A stretch of 14,392 bases of DNA from CBDULX01 sp965368175 (GTDB lineage Bacteria > Pseudomonadota > Gammaproteobacteria > SZUA-229): positions 1-14,392 of the forward strand of contig CBDULX010000067.1 of the NCBI GenBank assembly GCA_965368175.1, read 5' to 3'. The position numbers were made by a program, and so were the translations under genes. The stretch's first letter is position 1, and each line of letters begins with the position of its first letter. Of the stretch, positions 14,378-14,392 are shown one piece after another. A model generated the notes under the pieces. That model saw only the letters and a program-made list of their open reading frames with translations. It made no database searches and was not told where the DNA came from.

Positions 14378-14392
14378 TTATTTTTCATTAAA

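Overview
The window reads as a gammaproteobacterial chromosome fragment of moderate GC content. The evidence is the complete ccoNOQP-ccoGHIS cluster followed by a holB-pilZ-tatD block on the other strand, an order typical of Pseudomonas-like Gammaproteobacteria. Species cannot be named from the sequence. AT-rich heptanucleotide repeat arrays and a periplasmic rhodanese-like protein would suit an environmental, perhaps sulfur-oxidising, lineage, but that is a guess.

Left part, + strand (5-8325): the cbb3-type cytochrome c oxidase. ccoN, ccoO, ccoQ and ccoP encode the high-affinity terminal oxidase, packed tightly and closed by a strong terminator. A second terminator and an apparent new promoter with a structured leader separate them from ccoG, ccoH, ccoI and ccoS. 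These encode the assembly functions: CcoG iron-sulfur protein, CcoH, CcoI copper-exporting P-type ATPase and CcoS. The promoter of ccoN lies outside the window, and no clear FNR/Anr box is visible inside it.

Right part, - strand (13210-8501): the order of transcription is holB (DNA polymerase III delta'), pilZ (type IV pilus biogenesis), tatD (metal-dependent nuclease), a four-helix membrane protein of unknown function, an anchored 228-residue protein of unknown function, and hemF (aerobic coproporphyrinogen III oxidase). The last three are close together and are probably co-transcribed. hemF converges on ccoS, so haem synthesis sits beside a haem-rich oxidase, but the aerobic hemF holds the place where hemN is often found.

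Far right, + strand (13640-14377): a secreted rhodanese-like protein, divergent from holB across a 426-base AT-rich gap.

The most unusual structure is non-coding. Strictly period-7 arrays of AACTTNN, or its complement, lie directly upstream of two starts that lack a Shine-Dalgarno sequence (ccoS and tatD), in the same orientation relative to each gene. A third array after pilZ is inverted relative to the tatD array and shares a 19-base perfect inverted repeat with it. A second repeat family built on CACAGAGA occurs between ccoI and ccoS and between ccoS and hemF.
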